From: Pseudohoeflea sp964511625
GTDB taxonomy: Bacteria; Pseudomonadota; Alphaproteobacteria; Rhizobiales; Rhizobiaceae
DNA: 64,000 nt
Assembly (NCBI GenBank): GCA_964511625.1
Contig: CAZEJG010000005.1
Span: 62,001-126,000 of the forward strand
Direction: 5' to 3'
The notes under the pieces are model-generated. The model made no database searches, was not told the DNA's origin, and saw only the letters and a program-made list of their open reading frames with translations. The position numbers and the translations under genes were made by a program. Position 1 is the stretch's first letter. Every line of letters starts with the position of its first letter. Below, one piece after another: positions 17,141 through 29,143 of the stretch.

Positions 17141-17261
17141 AACTGTTTCAATATTTGCTATTTCAACTTGTTCACATTTTCAACCCTTCTGTCTTCGCGC
17201 GCGGCGCGCTAACGTCGCTCCGGATTGCAATCGGACCGGCGGGCCCGCCGGAGGAGTTTTC

Positions 17262-18794
<1,533 letters not shown>

Positions 18795-18818
18795 GGGAGA
18801 TCAAGTTTGTCGCGGCGT

Positions 18819-18898
18819 CCCCCTCTCTTGCAATGTCTGGCACTTGGCCTTTCGGCCAAGACACCGACATTGCTTTCTCCCCCTCAAGGGGGGAGAGG
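18819..18898 (+). repeat. Palindromic repeat unit A (forward)
   Basis: Begins CCCCCTCTCTTG, then the stem GCAATGTC (18830-18837) pairs with GACATTGC (18866-18873), inner ACTTGGCC/GGCCAAG, then TTTCTCCCCCTC and a GGGGGGAG end. It is nearly the exact reverse complement of unit D, with compensating changes in the stem. Confidence 0.85.
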
Positions 18899-18983
18899 TG
18901 TGACCGCCGGCATCTCACCATGTGAAAAGACGATTGGTACGGTGAACCTGAATTGTCGGGGAGAGGCACGGAGGTCGCCACAG

Positions 18984-19072
18984 CCCCTCTCTCCCCGCGA
19001 GGGAGAGAAAGTCATTTCCCGGATTTGGGCGGCGGCAGCCGGCCAAGTCCCTGGAAATGACAAGAGAGGGGG
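18984..19072 (-). repeat. Palindromic repeat unit B (reverse)
   Basis: Reverse orientation of the same family. Stem GTCATTTCC pairs with GGAAATGAC; on the minus strand it begins ACCCCCTCTCTTG. It matches unit C in inverted orientation with a few substitutions. Confidence 0.85.
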
Positions 19073-19105
19073 TCCGGATCTCTCCGCATCCCCGGAGTTG
19101 GCCGG

Positions 19106-19456
19106 ATGACCGACGACCGGCTCCGCACCTTCGCCAAGGCGATGAGACGGGAGCCGACCGATGCCGAATACGCCCTGTGGCAATTGCTCAGGGGCCATCG
19201 GTTGAAGGGACTGAAGTTCAGGCGGCAGGTGCCGCTCGGACCCTACATCGCGGATTTCGTCTGCCACGCTTGCAAGCTCATTGTGGAGGTGGACGGAGCC
19301 CAGCATATCGGATCGACGCGCGATAGCGTGCGAGACCGCTACTTCGAGGCGCATGGCTATCTGACGCTGCGCTTCGACAATGATGATGTTTTGGAGGATG
19401 AGGATGCGGTGGCATCGCGGATCAAGGAGGAGGCCGGGCGAAGACAGGCGCGTTAG
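19106..19456 (+). CDS. DUF559 domain protein (PD-(D/E)XK / Vsr-like fold)
   Basis: 116 residues. The pattern MRREPTDAEYALWQLLRG, FRRQVPLGPYIADFVC and the core IVEVDGAQH (with ADF...EVDG acidic residues) are typical of DUF559, an endonuclease-like fold related to very-short-patch repair enzymes. No methylase or toxin partner is adjacent. The gene sits in the exact centre of four palindromic repeats arranged as A-B-gene-C-D with mirrored orientation, which suggests a cassette that entered the pcc operon together with its repeats. Function unknown; DNA processing is an inference from the fold. Confidence 0.8.
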   Translation: MTDDRLRTFAKAMRREPTDAEYALWQLLRGHRLKGLKFRRQVPLGPYIADFVCHACKLIVEVDGAQHIGSTRDSVRDRYFEAHGYLTLRFDNDDVLEDEDAVASRIKEEAGRRQAR

Positions 19457-19508
19457 CGTTTCGTCTTCACCCGTGCGTGAGATGCCAGTCATAGTGCGCG
19501 CGGCGGTT

Positions 19509-19596
19509 CCCCCTCTCTTGTCATTTCCAAGGCCTTGGTCGGCTCACGCCGCCCAAAACCAGGAAATGACTTTCTCTCCCTCAGGGGGAGAGAGGG
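19509..19596 (+). repeat. Palindromic repeat unit C (forward)
   Basis: Begins CCCCCTCTCTTG, stem GTCATTTCC with GGAAATGAC, then TTTCTCTCCCTC and GGGGGAGAG. It is the inverted partner of unit B. Confidence 0.85.
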
Positions 19597-19657
19597 AAGC
19601 CCGCGCGCTCCTCGCTCCCGAAGAAAATGTTGAGGGACGCAAGAGGCCGGCGATCTG

Positions 19658-19738
19658 CCCTCTCCCCCCTGGAGGGGGAGAAAGCAATTTCGGCGTCTTG
19701 GCCGACAGGCCAAGTGCCAGAAATTGCAAGAGAGGGGG
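19658..19738 (-). repeat. Palindromic repeat unit D (reverse)
   Basis: Stem GCAATTTC pairs with GAAATTGC; compared with unit A one stem pair has changed from G-C to T-A on both arms, keeping the pairing. It is the inverted partner of unit A. Confidence 0.85.
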
Positions 19739-19797
19739 CATTGGAGCCCTCCACCCCCATCGAATTCGAACTAGCCACACAAGGACCGCCGCCTGAC

Positions 19798-20171
19798 ATG
19801 CCCAAACTTCCTGACATGACCAAACATCGTGGCTTTCCCTCGGGGCTGCCGGGCACCGGGTTCCAGTTCACCGTGCGCCGCGCCAATCCGAAGGGCGCGA
19901 CGAAGATCATCGAGCGCAAGCGGTTCTCCGACCGCACCGCGACCGAGAAGCTCGCCGACACTGCCTTCCTGCATGCCATCTGGCATCACTTCGGCGACGA
20001 CCCCTTCGAGCGTGGCAATCTCGATGCCGGCCGCATCTCCTGGCTCTTCAACCGCGAAATCGTTCCGGCCGAAAATCCCTTCGATCCGGAAAGCTACGAG
20101 GCGCTGTTGCAGATCAACGAGCCGGTCGCCCGCAAATCCTATCCCGACGCCTTCAAGGACGTTCTCGACGT

Positions 20172-20175
<4 letters not shown>
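19798..20175 (+). CDS. Conserved hypothetical protein between pccB and pccA
   Basis: 125 residues from the ATG at 19798; an in-frame ATG at 19816 (MTKHRGF) is an alternative. No signal peptide or membrane segment. It contains FQFTVRRANPKGATKIIERK and a helical middle (TAFLHAIWHHFGDDPFERGN). The stop overlaps the pccA start (ATGA), so it is translationally coupled to the carboxylase. I do not recognise a family; the coupling suggests a helper role in propionyl-CoA metabolism, which is inference. Confidence 0.7.
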
Positions 20176-22189
<2,014 letters not shown>

Positions 22190-22193
<4 letters not shown>

Positions 22194-24328
22194 CCAACAC
22201 CAAACGCGACTGGATCGATCTCGCCACCAAGGACCTCAAGGGCCGCGACCCGTCGGAACTCGACTGGGAAACCCCTGAAGGCATCACCGTCAGGCCGCTC
22301 TATACCGCCGAGGACATGCCGGAAGCGGCCGCCGGCGAACTGCCCGGCTTCGCCCCCTTCACCCGCGGCGTGCGCTCCACCATGTATGCCGGCCAGCCCT
22401 GGACGATCCGGCAATATGCGGGCTTCTCCACCGCCGAGGAATCCAACGCCTTCTACCGCAGGAACCTCGCCGCCGGGCAGAAGGGCCTCTCCGTCGCCTT
22501 CGATCTCGCCACCCATCGCGGCTACGATTCCGATCACCCGCGCGTGCGCGGCGATGTCGGCAAGGCCGGCGTGGCGATCGATTCCGTCGAGGACATGAAG
22601 ATCCTCTTCGACGGAATTCCCCTGGGCGAGATGAGCGTGTCGATGACCATGAACGGCGCCATCATCCCGGTTCTCGCCATGTTCATCGTCGCCGGCGAGG
22701 AGCAGGGCGTCGCGCGGAAGGATCTCACCGGCACGGTGCAGAACGACATCCTCAAGGAGTTCATGGTCCGCAACACCTATATCTACCCGCCCGAGCCGTC
22801 GATGCGCATCGTCGCCGACATCATCGGCTACACCTCGGCCGAGATGCCGAAGTTCAACTCCATCTCCATTTCCGGCTACCATATGCAGGAAGCCGGCGCG
22901 ACGCTCGCCCAGGAATTGGCCTATACGCTCGCCGACGGCATGGAATATGTCCGCGCGGCCATGGCCAAGGGCCTCGATATCGACAAGTTCGCCGGCCGGC
23001 TCTCCTTCTTCTTCTGCATCGGCATGAACGTCTTCATGGAAGCCGCCAAGCTGCGCGCCGCGCGCCAGCTTTGGGCGAAGATCATGACCGATTTCGGCGC
23101 GAAATCCGACCGCTCGAAGATGCTGCGCACCCACTGCCAGACCTCGGGCGTGTCGCTCACCGAGCAGGATCCCTACAACAACATCGTCCGAACCGCCTTC
23201 GAGGCGATGGCGGCCGTGCTTGGCGGCACCCAGTCGCTGCACACCAATTCCTTCGACGAGGCGATCGCGCTGCCGACCGAATTCTCGGCCCGCATCGCCC
23301 GCAACACCCAGCTCATCCTCAGCCACGAGACCGGCATCACCAACGTCGTCGATCCGCTCGGCGGCTCCTATTATGTCGAGGCGCTGACGAAGGACCTCGC
23401 CGACAAGGCCTGGGAACTGATCGAGGAAGTGGAATCCCTCGGCGGCATGACGAAGGCGGTCGAGCAGGGCCTGCCCAAGATGCGCATCGAGGAGGCCGCC
23501 GCCCGCCGCCAGGCCCGCATCGACCGCGGCGAGGATGTCATCGTCGGCGTCAACCGCTTCCGGCTCGAGGACGAGCTTCCCGTCGATATCCTCAACATCG
23601 ACACCGACAAGGTCCGCGCCGGCCAGGTGGCGCGGCTCAAGAAGATGCGCGACACCCGCAACCGGGACCTCTGCGACAAGACGCTCGGGGAGCTCGAAAA
23701 GGTGGCGAAGACCGGTGAGGGCAATCTTCTCGCCGCCGCCGTCGAGGCCGCCCGCGCGCGGGCCTCGCTGGGCGAGATTTCCGACGCCATGGAGCGCGGC
23801 TTCGGCGGCCGCCATGTCGCCACCACCCGCGTCATCTCCGGCGTCTATGACGACGCCTATCGCGGCGATCCGGAATATGCGCTCATCCGCGAGAAGATCG
23901 AGACTTTCCACAGCGAGAAAGGCCGCCAGCCGCACGTGCTCGTCGCCAAGATGGGCCAGGACGGCCACGACCGCGGTGCCAAGGTCATCGCCACCGCCTT
24001 CGCCGACATGGGCTTCAAGGTCGATCTCACCGACATGTTCCAGACGCCCGAGGAAACGGCCGCCAAAGCCGTCGAACTCGACGTCGACGTCGTGGGCGTC
24101 TCCTCGCTAGCGGCAGGCCACAAGTCCCTCGTCCCCGATCTCATCGGCCGCCTGAAGGACGCCGGCCGCGACGACATCGCCGTCGTCGTCGGCGGCGTCA
24201 TCCCCGAACAGGACTACCAGTTCCTCAGAGACGCCGGCGTCGCCGAAATCTTCGGCCCCGGATCCAATGTGCTCGATGCCGCGAATGCCGTGCTGGCCCG
24301 GGTGGAGGGGCTGCGGCGGAACGTGTGA
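22190..24328 (+). CDS. bhbA: Methylmalonyl-CoA mutase (single-chain, B12-dependent)
   Basis: 712 residues, the size of the fused catalytic enzyme. It converts methylmalonyl-CoA to succinyl-CoA with adenosylcobalamin. The N-terminal substrate barrel includes GQPWTIRQYAGFSTAEESN and the C-terminal B12 domain has the base-off motif MGQDGHDRG with His593, followed by VVGVSSLAAGHK and VVVGGVIPEQDYQFL. It is the last step of propionyl-CoA assimilation after pccA and shares an ATGA overlap with it. The methylmalonyl-CoA epimerase gene is not in the window. Confidence 0.95.
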
Positions 24329-24363
24329 GGGATAGGCCGAGCGCCGATCATCTCCCCTCGGTC

Positions 24364-24391
24364 GTCATCCTCGGGCTTGACCCGAGGATCC
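24364..24391 (+). repeat. GTCATCCTCGGGCTTGACC-type palindromic repeat
   Basis: GGATCC-ended palindrome with inner CTCGGG...CCCGAG. One of seven related copies in the window. Confidence 0.8.
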
Positions 24392-24452
24392 AGAATGGCG
24401 CCCCCTGCTCCCCTAAAGGGGAGAGAGGGGAGCACTTCGATCCCCGCCTCTC

Positions 24453-24480
24453 GTCATGCCCGGACTCGATCCGGGCATCC
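24453..24480 (+). repeat. GTCATGCCCGG-type palindromic repeat
   Basis: GATGCCCGG/CCGGGCATC arms around ACTCGAT. Inverted relative to the copy at 24581-24608. Confidence 0.8.
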
Positions 24481-24580
24481 ATACCTGAAGACGATCGGCC
24501 CCTTAGGTCTCGATGGTGTCTTATGCAGATTGGTCTCCCGCCAATCTGATAGGCGTTGGTTGTCCGCGACATCACGGAAT

Positions 24581-24608
24581 GGATGCCCGGATCAAGTCCG
24601 GGCATGAC
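24581..24608 (-). repeat. GTCATGCCCGG-type palindromic repeat, inverted copy
   Basis: GGATGCCCGGATC then CGGGCATGAC; mirror of the copy at 24453-24480 with one central difference. Confidence 0.8.
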
Positions 24609-24700
24609 GACCGAGAGTGGCGGGCCTGACGACCGACGGTGGGGCGTCGCGAAGCAGAGCCGCCTCAGACATTCGGGCATATGAAGGGCAAAACGCCGAC

Positions 24701-25450
24701 CTACCGCCCCTCGACATGCAGAACCGAGCTGTGCTTCTTCAGCCCGCGCAGCGTCACGTAGATCACCGCACCGACGACGAAGAACGCTGCCCAGGCGAGG
24801 CCCATGAGCGTTTCGCCCTCGCCGAAGGCTTCGTGGGCGTAGTCGATCAGGGTGACGGCGGCGATGATGGCGAAGAAGCCCGAATATTCGCGCTTGAGCA
24901 CGTTTCGGATCGAAAAGGGCAGGGTCGCCGGCCGCCAGAGCGAAAAATCGGGCAGGAACACGGGCGTCCGTTCGGTCCACTCGCGATAGGGCGTGCCGAA
25001 CTTGTTTGCCAGGAACGTTTCTTCCGCCGCGATGATCCGCTCGAGATAGAGCACCAGGAACAGCCCCATCACCAGGACGAAGATCACGCTCTGGGTGAAC
25101 AGCGCAATCGCCATGTAGATGATGGCGTTGCCGAGATAGAGCGGGTTGCGCGTCACCGAATAGAGCCCGGTCGTGTTGAGCACCTCGGCCACCTGACCGT
25201 GGGTGTTGCGCCCCGACGTGCCGGCGGGTGTCTGCCCAACGACCATGGCGCGGATCCCGAGGCCGAGGAAGGCGATCAGGATGCAGCCCATCTCCCAGGC
25301 CGAATCCGCCGTGGCACCGAAAAGTGTCTCGATCGGTTCCGGAAAGGACAGCGCGTAGATGCCCAGCGGGATGAAGCCCAGGAGCACATAGCTGCGCCAG
25401 CGGAAGAACCAGTTGCCCTGGCGGGCGATCGTATTTGCAATCATCGTCAT
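24701..25450 (-). CDS. Isoprenylcysteine carboxyl methyltransferase-family membrane protein
   Basis: 249 residues with about six membrane segments. The motif GLYSVTRNPLYLGNAI and the later EETFLANKFGTPYREWTERT are typical of the ICMT/PEMT-like methyltransferase superfamily, which binds S-adenosylmethionine at the membrane face and methylates lipids or small membrane-bound molecules. The C-terminal third is longer than in the smallest members. No partner gene is next to it; it lies between the mutase gene (convergent) and the TRAP operon. Substrate unknown. Confidence 0.78.
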   Translation of the reverse strand: MTMIANTIARQGNWFFRWRSYVLLGFIPLGIYALSFPEPIETLFGATADSAWEMGCILIAFLGLGIRAMVVGQTPAGTSGRNTHGQVAEVLNTTGLYSVTRNPLYLGNAIIYMAIALFTQSVIFVLVMGLFLVLYLERIIAAEETFLANKFGTPYREWTERTPVFLPDFSLWRPATLPFSIRNVLKREYSGFFAIIAAVTLIDYAHEAFGEGETLMGLAWAAFFVVGAVIYVTLRGLKKHSSVLHVEGR

Positions 25451-25583
25451 GACCCTTGTCGCGCGTCGGCGTCTGCATCTGTGTCGTGCGCGGAGCAGTT
25501 ACAGCGCCGAACATGTCAGGATGCTGACAACGACCGGTCGCAGACCAAAAAATCTCCGCCTCTTGGGTCACCGTCTTCCTGCC

Positions 25584-25621
25584 CAAACGAAAACCGCCGC
25601 CCCGGGATTCCGGGACGGCGG
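25584..25621 (-). terminator. Terminator of the TRAP transporter operon
   Basis: Hairpin 25594-25605 with 25610-25621 (12-bp stem, one mismatch, GATT loop on the plus strand). On the minus strand it is followed by TTTTCGTTT. It begins 29 bp after the large permease stop. Confidence 0.8.
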
Positions 25622-25649
25622 CCAAAGTCGTGTCTTCTTCTGCTTTCGC

Positions 25650-26960
25650 CTATAGCATCCAGGTGGCGATCGGCGGGAAGAACAACAGCAGCATCAGCAC
25701 GATCAGTTGCAGCGCGATGAAGGGCAACAGCGCCGTGTAGATGTGTTTGAGGCTGATCTCGGGCGGCGCCACGCTCTTGAGATAGAACGCCGCCGGTCCG
25801 AAGGGCGGGGTGAGGTAGCTCACCTGCATGTTGACCGCGAAGAGCACGCCGAACCAGATCGGGTCGTAGCCCAGTTCCTTCACGATCGGCACGAAGATCG
25901 GCAGCGTCAAAAGCGCGATGCCGATCCAGTCGAGGAACATGCCGAGCACCAGGAGGATCGCCATCATCACCATGACCAGCGCCCAGGGCGGGAAGTCGAG
26001 CCCGAGGATCGCCGAGGAGACGAAACGGTTGCCGCCCATCAAATTGTAGACGCCGACGAGCACCGCCGCCGCGATGCCGATCCAGATGATCATGCCGCAG
26101 GTCTCGAGCGTGTGCGTCAGGCTCTCCTGCAGCATCTTCAGGTTCAGTTCGTGCCTGAGCAGCGAGATGATCAGCACCGAGGAGACGCCGAGCGCCGCAG
26201 CTTCGGTAATGGAGGCGACGCCCGTATAGATCGAGCCGAGAACGGCGACGACGATGAAGCCGGGCGCGATCAGCGACTTGATGGCGCCGGCGACCGATTC
26301 CTCGGCATGCTCCTCCTTCGTCATCGGCGGACCGAGCGAGGGATCGCGCAGGCACTTGATCAGCACATAGGCGATGTAGCAGCCGAGCAGCAGCATCGCC
26401 GGCGTGATCGCGGCCACGAACAGATCGGCGATCGAGACGCCCCCGACGAGGCCGTAGATGATGAGCACGATCGAGGGCGGCATCATCGTGCCGAGCGAAC
26501 CGCCGGCGCAAACCACCCCGATCGACAGGTTGCGGTCGTAGCCGAGCCGCAGCATCTGCGGCAGCGCGAGAATGCCGAGAAGCACGATCTCGCCGCCGAT
26601 GACGCCGGACATGGCGGCCAGAAGAATAGCCACGATCAGCGTCTGGATGGCGACGCCGCCCGGCAATCGCCCGGCGAGTACGCGCATCCCGTTGAACAGG
26701 TCCTTGGCTATCCCCGAGCGGTCGAGCAGCGCCGCCATGAGGATGAACATCGGAATGGCGACCAGCGAATATTCGGTGATGAAGCCGAATATACGGGCGG
26801 TGACCAGCGGCAGCGCGTTGTCGCCGAACCAGCCGAAGGTAAAGGCGAGCGCGACGAGGCCGGTCACCCAGGCGAGCGGCTGGCCCGACAGGAGAAGAAG
26901 GAAGATGGAGGCGACGAGAACGTAGGTTCCGGTCTCGATGCCGAGTGCGTTGAGCCCCAT
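25650..26960 (-). CDS. dctM: TRAP transporter large permease (DctM family)
   Basis: 436 residues with about twelve hydrophobic segments. Family motifs are visible: LLLLSGQPLAWVTGLVALAF, IPMFILMAALLDRSGIAKDL, GGEIVLLGILALPQMLRLGY, and SLGTMMPPSIVLIIYG. It is the main channel of a sodium-driven tripartite importer for carboxylates or similar anions. It follows the small permease gene with a short gap and ends with a proper terminator. Substrate type cannot be told from this subunit. Confidence 0.93.
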   Translation of the reverse strand: MGLNALGIETGTYVLVASIFLLLLSGQPLAWVTGLVALAFTFGWFGDNALPLVTARIFGFITEYSLVAIPMFILMAALLDRSGIAKDLFNGMRVLAGRLPGGVAIQTLIVAILLAAMSGVIGGEIVLLGILALPQMLRLGYDRNLSIGVVCAGGSLGTMMPPSIVLIIYGLVGGVSIADLFVAAITPAMLLLGCYIAYVLIKCLRDPSLGPPMTKEEHAEESVAGAIKSLIAPGFIVVAVLGSIYTGVASITEAAALGVSSVLIISLLRHELNLKMLQESLTHTLETCGMIIWIGIAAAVLVGVYNLMGGNRFVSSAILGLDFPPWALVMVMMAILLVLGMFLDWIGIALLTLPIFVPIVKELGYDPIWFGVLFAVNMQVSYLTPPFGPAAFYLKSVAPPEISLKHIYTALLPFIALQLIVLMLLLFFPPIATWML

Positions 26961-26978
26961 GACGATACTCCCCGAGGC

Positions 26979-27536
26979 CTAGCGCTGTTCGGACGTGTCG
27001 CGCCGGATCACCTGGATCAGGTGCAGCGCGGTCTGGACGAACATGACGATGACGCAGAACAGGATGATGATTTTCAGAAGCGCCGGTGTCGGCGGGTTCC
27101 ACGAGGTGCCGGTGCCTTCGAGGTGGATCTCGCCGGTCGGTGTGTGCGTGGCCTTCCACGACATGATAGCGCCGGCATAGCCGAGCCCCGCGAAGAACAG
27201 CATGGCCACCAGGCAGTTGAAGATGTCGAGCGCCTTGCGCCCCTTCGGCCCCACCATGTCGTAGACCAGGCGAACCCGGATGTGCTTGTTGCCGGCCAAC
27301 GCCACCGGACCGCCGACGAGGAACACCGCGGCGATCAGGAAGGTGGTGGATTCATGCGCCCAGTAGGTCGGCGCATTGAAAACGTAACGCGAGATCACCT
27401 CGAAGACGCTGATGGCGAAGGCGAGGAAGATCGCCCAGGCGAGCGCCTTGCCCGAGGCCTCGATCATGCGGTCGAGCCGCGTCTTTTCGAAGTCGGGGGC
27501 GGCCTCGATGAGCTCCCCGTCTGGATTGTTCGACAT
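26979..27536 (-). CDS. dctQ: TRAP transporter small permease (DctQ family)
   Basis: 185 residues with four membrane segments. The pattern near the N-terminus FEVISRYVFNAPTYWAHES and the later VALAGNKHIRVRLVYDMV fit DctQ. A polar N-terminal tail of about 25 residues and a polar C-terminus are cytoplasmic. A hairpin with a U-tract lies between dctP and this gene, so it should be made in smaller amounts than the binding protein. Confidence 0.92.
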   Translation of the reverse strand: MSNNPDGELIEAAPDFEKTRLDRMIEASGKALAWAIFLAFAISVFEVISRYVFNAPTYWAHESTTFLIAAVFLVGGPVALAGNKHIRVRLVYDMVGPKGRKALDIFNCLVAMLFFAGLGYAGAIMSWKATHTPTGEIHLEGTGTSWNPPTPALLKIIILFCVIVMFVQTALHLIQVIRRDTSEQR

Positions 27537-27559
27537 TGGTCCTCTCCCGCGCCGATTTG

Positions 27560-27595
27560 AAAAAACCCGGCCGCGGTATCAGGTCGCGGCCGGGT
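27560..27595 (-). terminator. Attenuator hairpin between dctP and dctQ
   Basis: Perfect 11-bp stem: ACCCGGCCGCG (27565-27575) and CGCGGCCGGGT (27585-27595), 9-nt loop. On the minus strand a U-tract of six T follows (27565-27560). A classic intrinsic terminator placed inside the operon; partial readthrough is expected. Confidence 0.8.
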
Positions 27596-27623
27596 GAGGG
27601 TACCCGATTTGATTGTCGGGGGC

Positions 27624-28643
27624 CTAGAGCAGGTTGCGGCCTTCGAGATACTTCACGACGGTGTCGTAGTATTTCTGGGTCATGTCGCTCTTGGCGGCCC
27701 AGACCTTCCACTCGTCTTGGGCGATGCGGCGGAACTTGGCGCGTTCCTCCGGCGACCAGTTGATGATCTCGATCTCCGGGTTCTGCTTGGCCTTGACCAC
27801 GGCTTCGGCGTCGAGCTTGCGCACCGAGTAGATGTGGTTGAGGATGAACTCGTCGACGGAGGCCTCGAGGATCGCCTTCAGGTCATCCGGCAGACCGTCC
27901 CAGGTGTCTTTGTTGATCGAGATGTCGATCAGCGGCAGCGAGTGGAAGCCCGGATAGAGCGGGTAATGGGCGATATCGTTCATGCCCAGCGCCTGGTTGG
28001 TTGCAAACACCGTGTTGTCGGCTGCTTCGACGACGCCCTTGTCGAGAGCGGTGAAGATTTCCGAACCCGGCAGCGCCACGGGCGAGGCGCCGGCCTTCGA
28101 GAAGATCTCGTAGACCATGCCTTCCGGCGCGCGCAGCTTGACGCCCTTGAGGTCTTCCACGGTGCGGATCGGCACGGCGGAAACGAAGGCTTCCGGCTCG
28201 GTCGCGGCTGCGCCGATGAAATGCACGCCGTAGGGTTCGACCAGTTCCGAGTACAGCTCGTGGCCGCCGCCGGTCTGCATGAAGCCGAGCAGCTCGAACG
28301 GGTCCGACCATGCGCCCACGAGATTGCCCATCATGGCGAATGCCGGGTCCTTGCCGGCGAAGTAGCTCGGGTCGGTGAGGTGACCCTGCAGGATGCCGGA
28401 GCCGACAGCTTCCAGCGTGTCCGTGTGCGGCACGACCGAGCCGATCGGCAAGAGTTCGATCTCGATGCGGCCGCCTGACATCTTGTTGACGCTTTCGGCC
28501 CATTTCTGCTTGTTGACGAAGCCCGGCTCGCCGGCCGTCTCCGACGTCTGGAACGTCCAGTTGTAGTCGGCGGCGAACGCAGCGCCTGCGACGACCATCG
28601 CGGACACCGATACCAGTGCCGCGCCCAACAATTTCTTGATCAT
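27624..28643 (-). CDS. dctP: TRAP transporter substrate-binding protein (DctP family)
   Basis: 339 residues from the ATG at 28643, which has the ribosome site AGGAGGAG. A signal peptide (MIKKLLGAALVSVSAMVV, then AGAAFA before A) exports it. Motifs: FQTSETAGEPGFVNKQKWAE, SYFAGKDPAFAMMGNLVGAW, VEDLKGVKLRAPEGMVYEIF with the conserved Arg that usually contacts a carboxylate, and ALDKGVVEAADNTVFATNQA. It is the first gene of the operon. GntR/FadR-type operators lie upstream. The carboxylate character of the ligand is an inference from the family. Confidence 0.92.
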   Translation of the reverse strand: MIKKLLGAALVSVSAMVVAGAAFAADYNWTFQTSETAGEPGFVNKQKWAESVNKMSGGRIEIELLPIGSVVPHTDTLEAVGSGILQGHLTDPSYFAGKDPAFAMMGNLVGAWSDPFELLGFMQTGGGHELYSELVEPYGVHFIGAAATEPEAFVSAVPIRTVEDLKGVKLRAPEGMVYEIFSKAGASPVALPGSEIFTALDKGVVEAADNTVFATNQALGMNDIAHYPLYPGFHSLPLIDISINKDTWDGLPDDLKAILEASVDEFILNHIYSVRKLDAEAVVKAKQNPEIEIINWSPEERAKFRRIAQDEWKVWAAKSDMTQKYYDTVVKYLEGRNLL

Positions 28644-28775
28644 GTTGACTCCTCCTCGAATGACACATGCGCCCTCGGACGCAATCCGGATGACCCGGTC
28701 TCCAGGTTCCGGATCTTCGGTGAGTTGTACATGAATGAGGACGACGATCAACACCGCGACGGCAGGAAATGCCCG

Positions 28776-28791
28776 ATTTGTCCTACCAGAT
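28776..28791 (+). promoter_or_regulatory. FadR/GntR-type operator, copy 1
   Basis: ATTTGTCCTACCAGAT; the core TTGTCCTACCA fits the GntR/FadR consensus TNGTNNNACNA at all defined positions. It lies 133 bp upstream of the TRAP binding protein start (minus strand). Confidence 0.55.
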
Positions 28792-28925
28792 TTCACGGGC
28801 GTCCCGGATGCGAACGGGTATCGCTGCTCCCAACAGGGGTGCAATCTAGCTATATTTACGTGGAAAATCCGTATCTCGGAGCCGAAGCTGTGTGCTCTGG
28901 TTAGCAAAGTTCCAGAAAACCGCCT

Positions 28926-28941
28926 ATTTGTCCTACCAGAT
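28926..28941 (+). promoter_or_regulatory. FadR/GntR-type operator, copy 2
   Basis: Identical 16 bases, exactly 150 bp from copy 1, between the TRAP operon and the divergent GGDEF-EAL gene. It could serve either gene or form a loop with copy 1. Confidence 0.55.
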
Positions 28942-29143
28942 GCAATGATGGAGTGTTCCCGGTTCGGGCGGCTCGCATACCATGAAACCGGCGTCAGGCT
29001 CTGCGGCAAGGCCGCGAATACGATGGTCTCCGGCCGCAAAATCGAATTTCACCGGAAGCTTAAGAGTGCCTTCAGCATTGTCCGGTCATGATGCGTGGCA
29101 GACATGAGGCGGGCGGGTCTCCCGCCGCACCGGAAGGGCATTC

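Larger units (their letters stand above)
18795..19105 (+). other. Intergenic region with two repeat units (A and B)
   Basis: After pccB this region holds palindromic repeat A (18819-18898, forward) and repeat B (18984-19072, reverse), separated by about 85 bp without a recognisable feature. The DUF559 gene starts at 19106. No promoter is obvious. Confidence 0.7.
19457..19797 (+). other. Intergenic region with two repeat units (C and D)
   Basis: Repeat C (19509-19596, forward) and D (19658-19738, reverse) fill most of the gap between the DUF559 gene and the next hypothetical gene. Nothing else is recognisable. Confidence 0.7.
24329..24700 (+). other. Intergenic region with three palindromic repeats between convergent genes
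   Basis: Holds three copies of a GTCATSCY... palindromic repeat (24364-24391, 24453-24480, 24581-24608) plus a CCCCTAAAGGGG hairpin near 24413 and an 8-bp hairpin CAGATTGG/CCAATCTG at 24526-24548. The last two palindromic repeats are inverted copies of each other and bound a 156-bp block. No coding region is visible. Confidence 0.7.
28644..29143 (+). other. Intergenic region between the TRAP operon and the GGDEF-EAL gene
   Basis: 500 bp with no gene. Contains the TRAP promoter region, two identical FadR-type sites 150 bp apart (28776-28791 and 28926-28941) and a somewhat AT-richer stretch at about 28840-28960. No RNA gene is recognisable. Confidence 0.6.

Noticed and set aside
25707..27560. 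Plus-strand frame of 617 codons over the TRAP genes
   Set aside because: The composition is extreme in Asp, Arg, His and Glu and it overlaps two clear permease genes on the minus strand.
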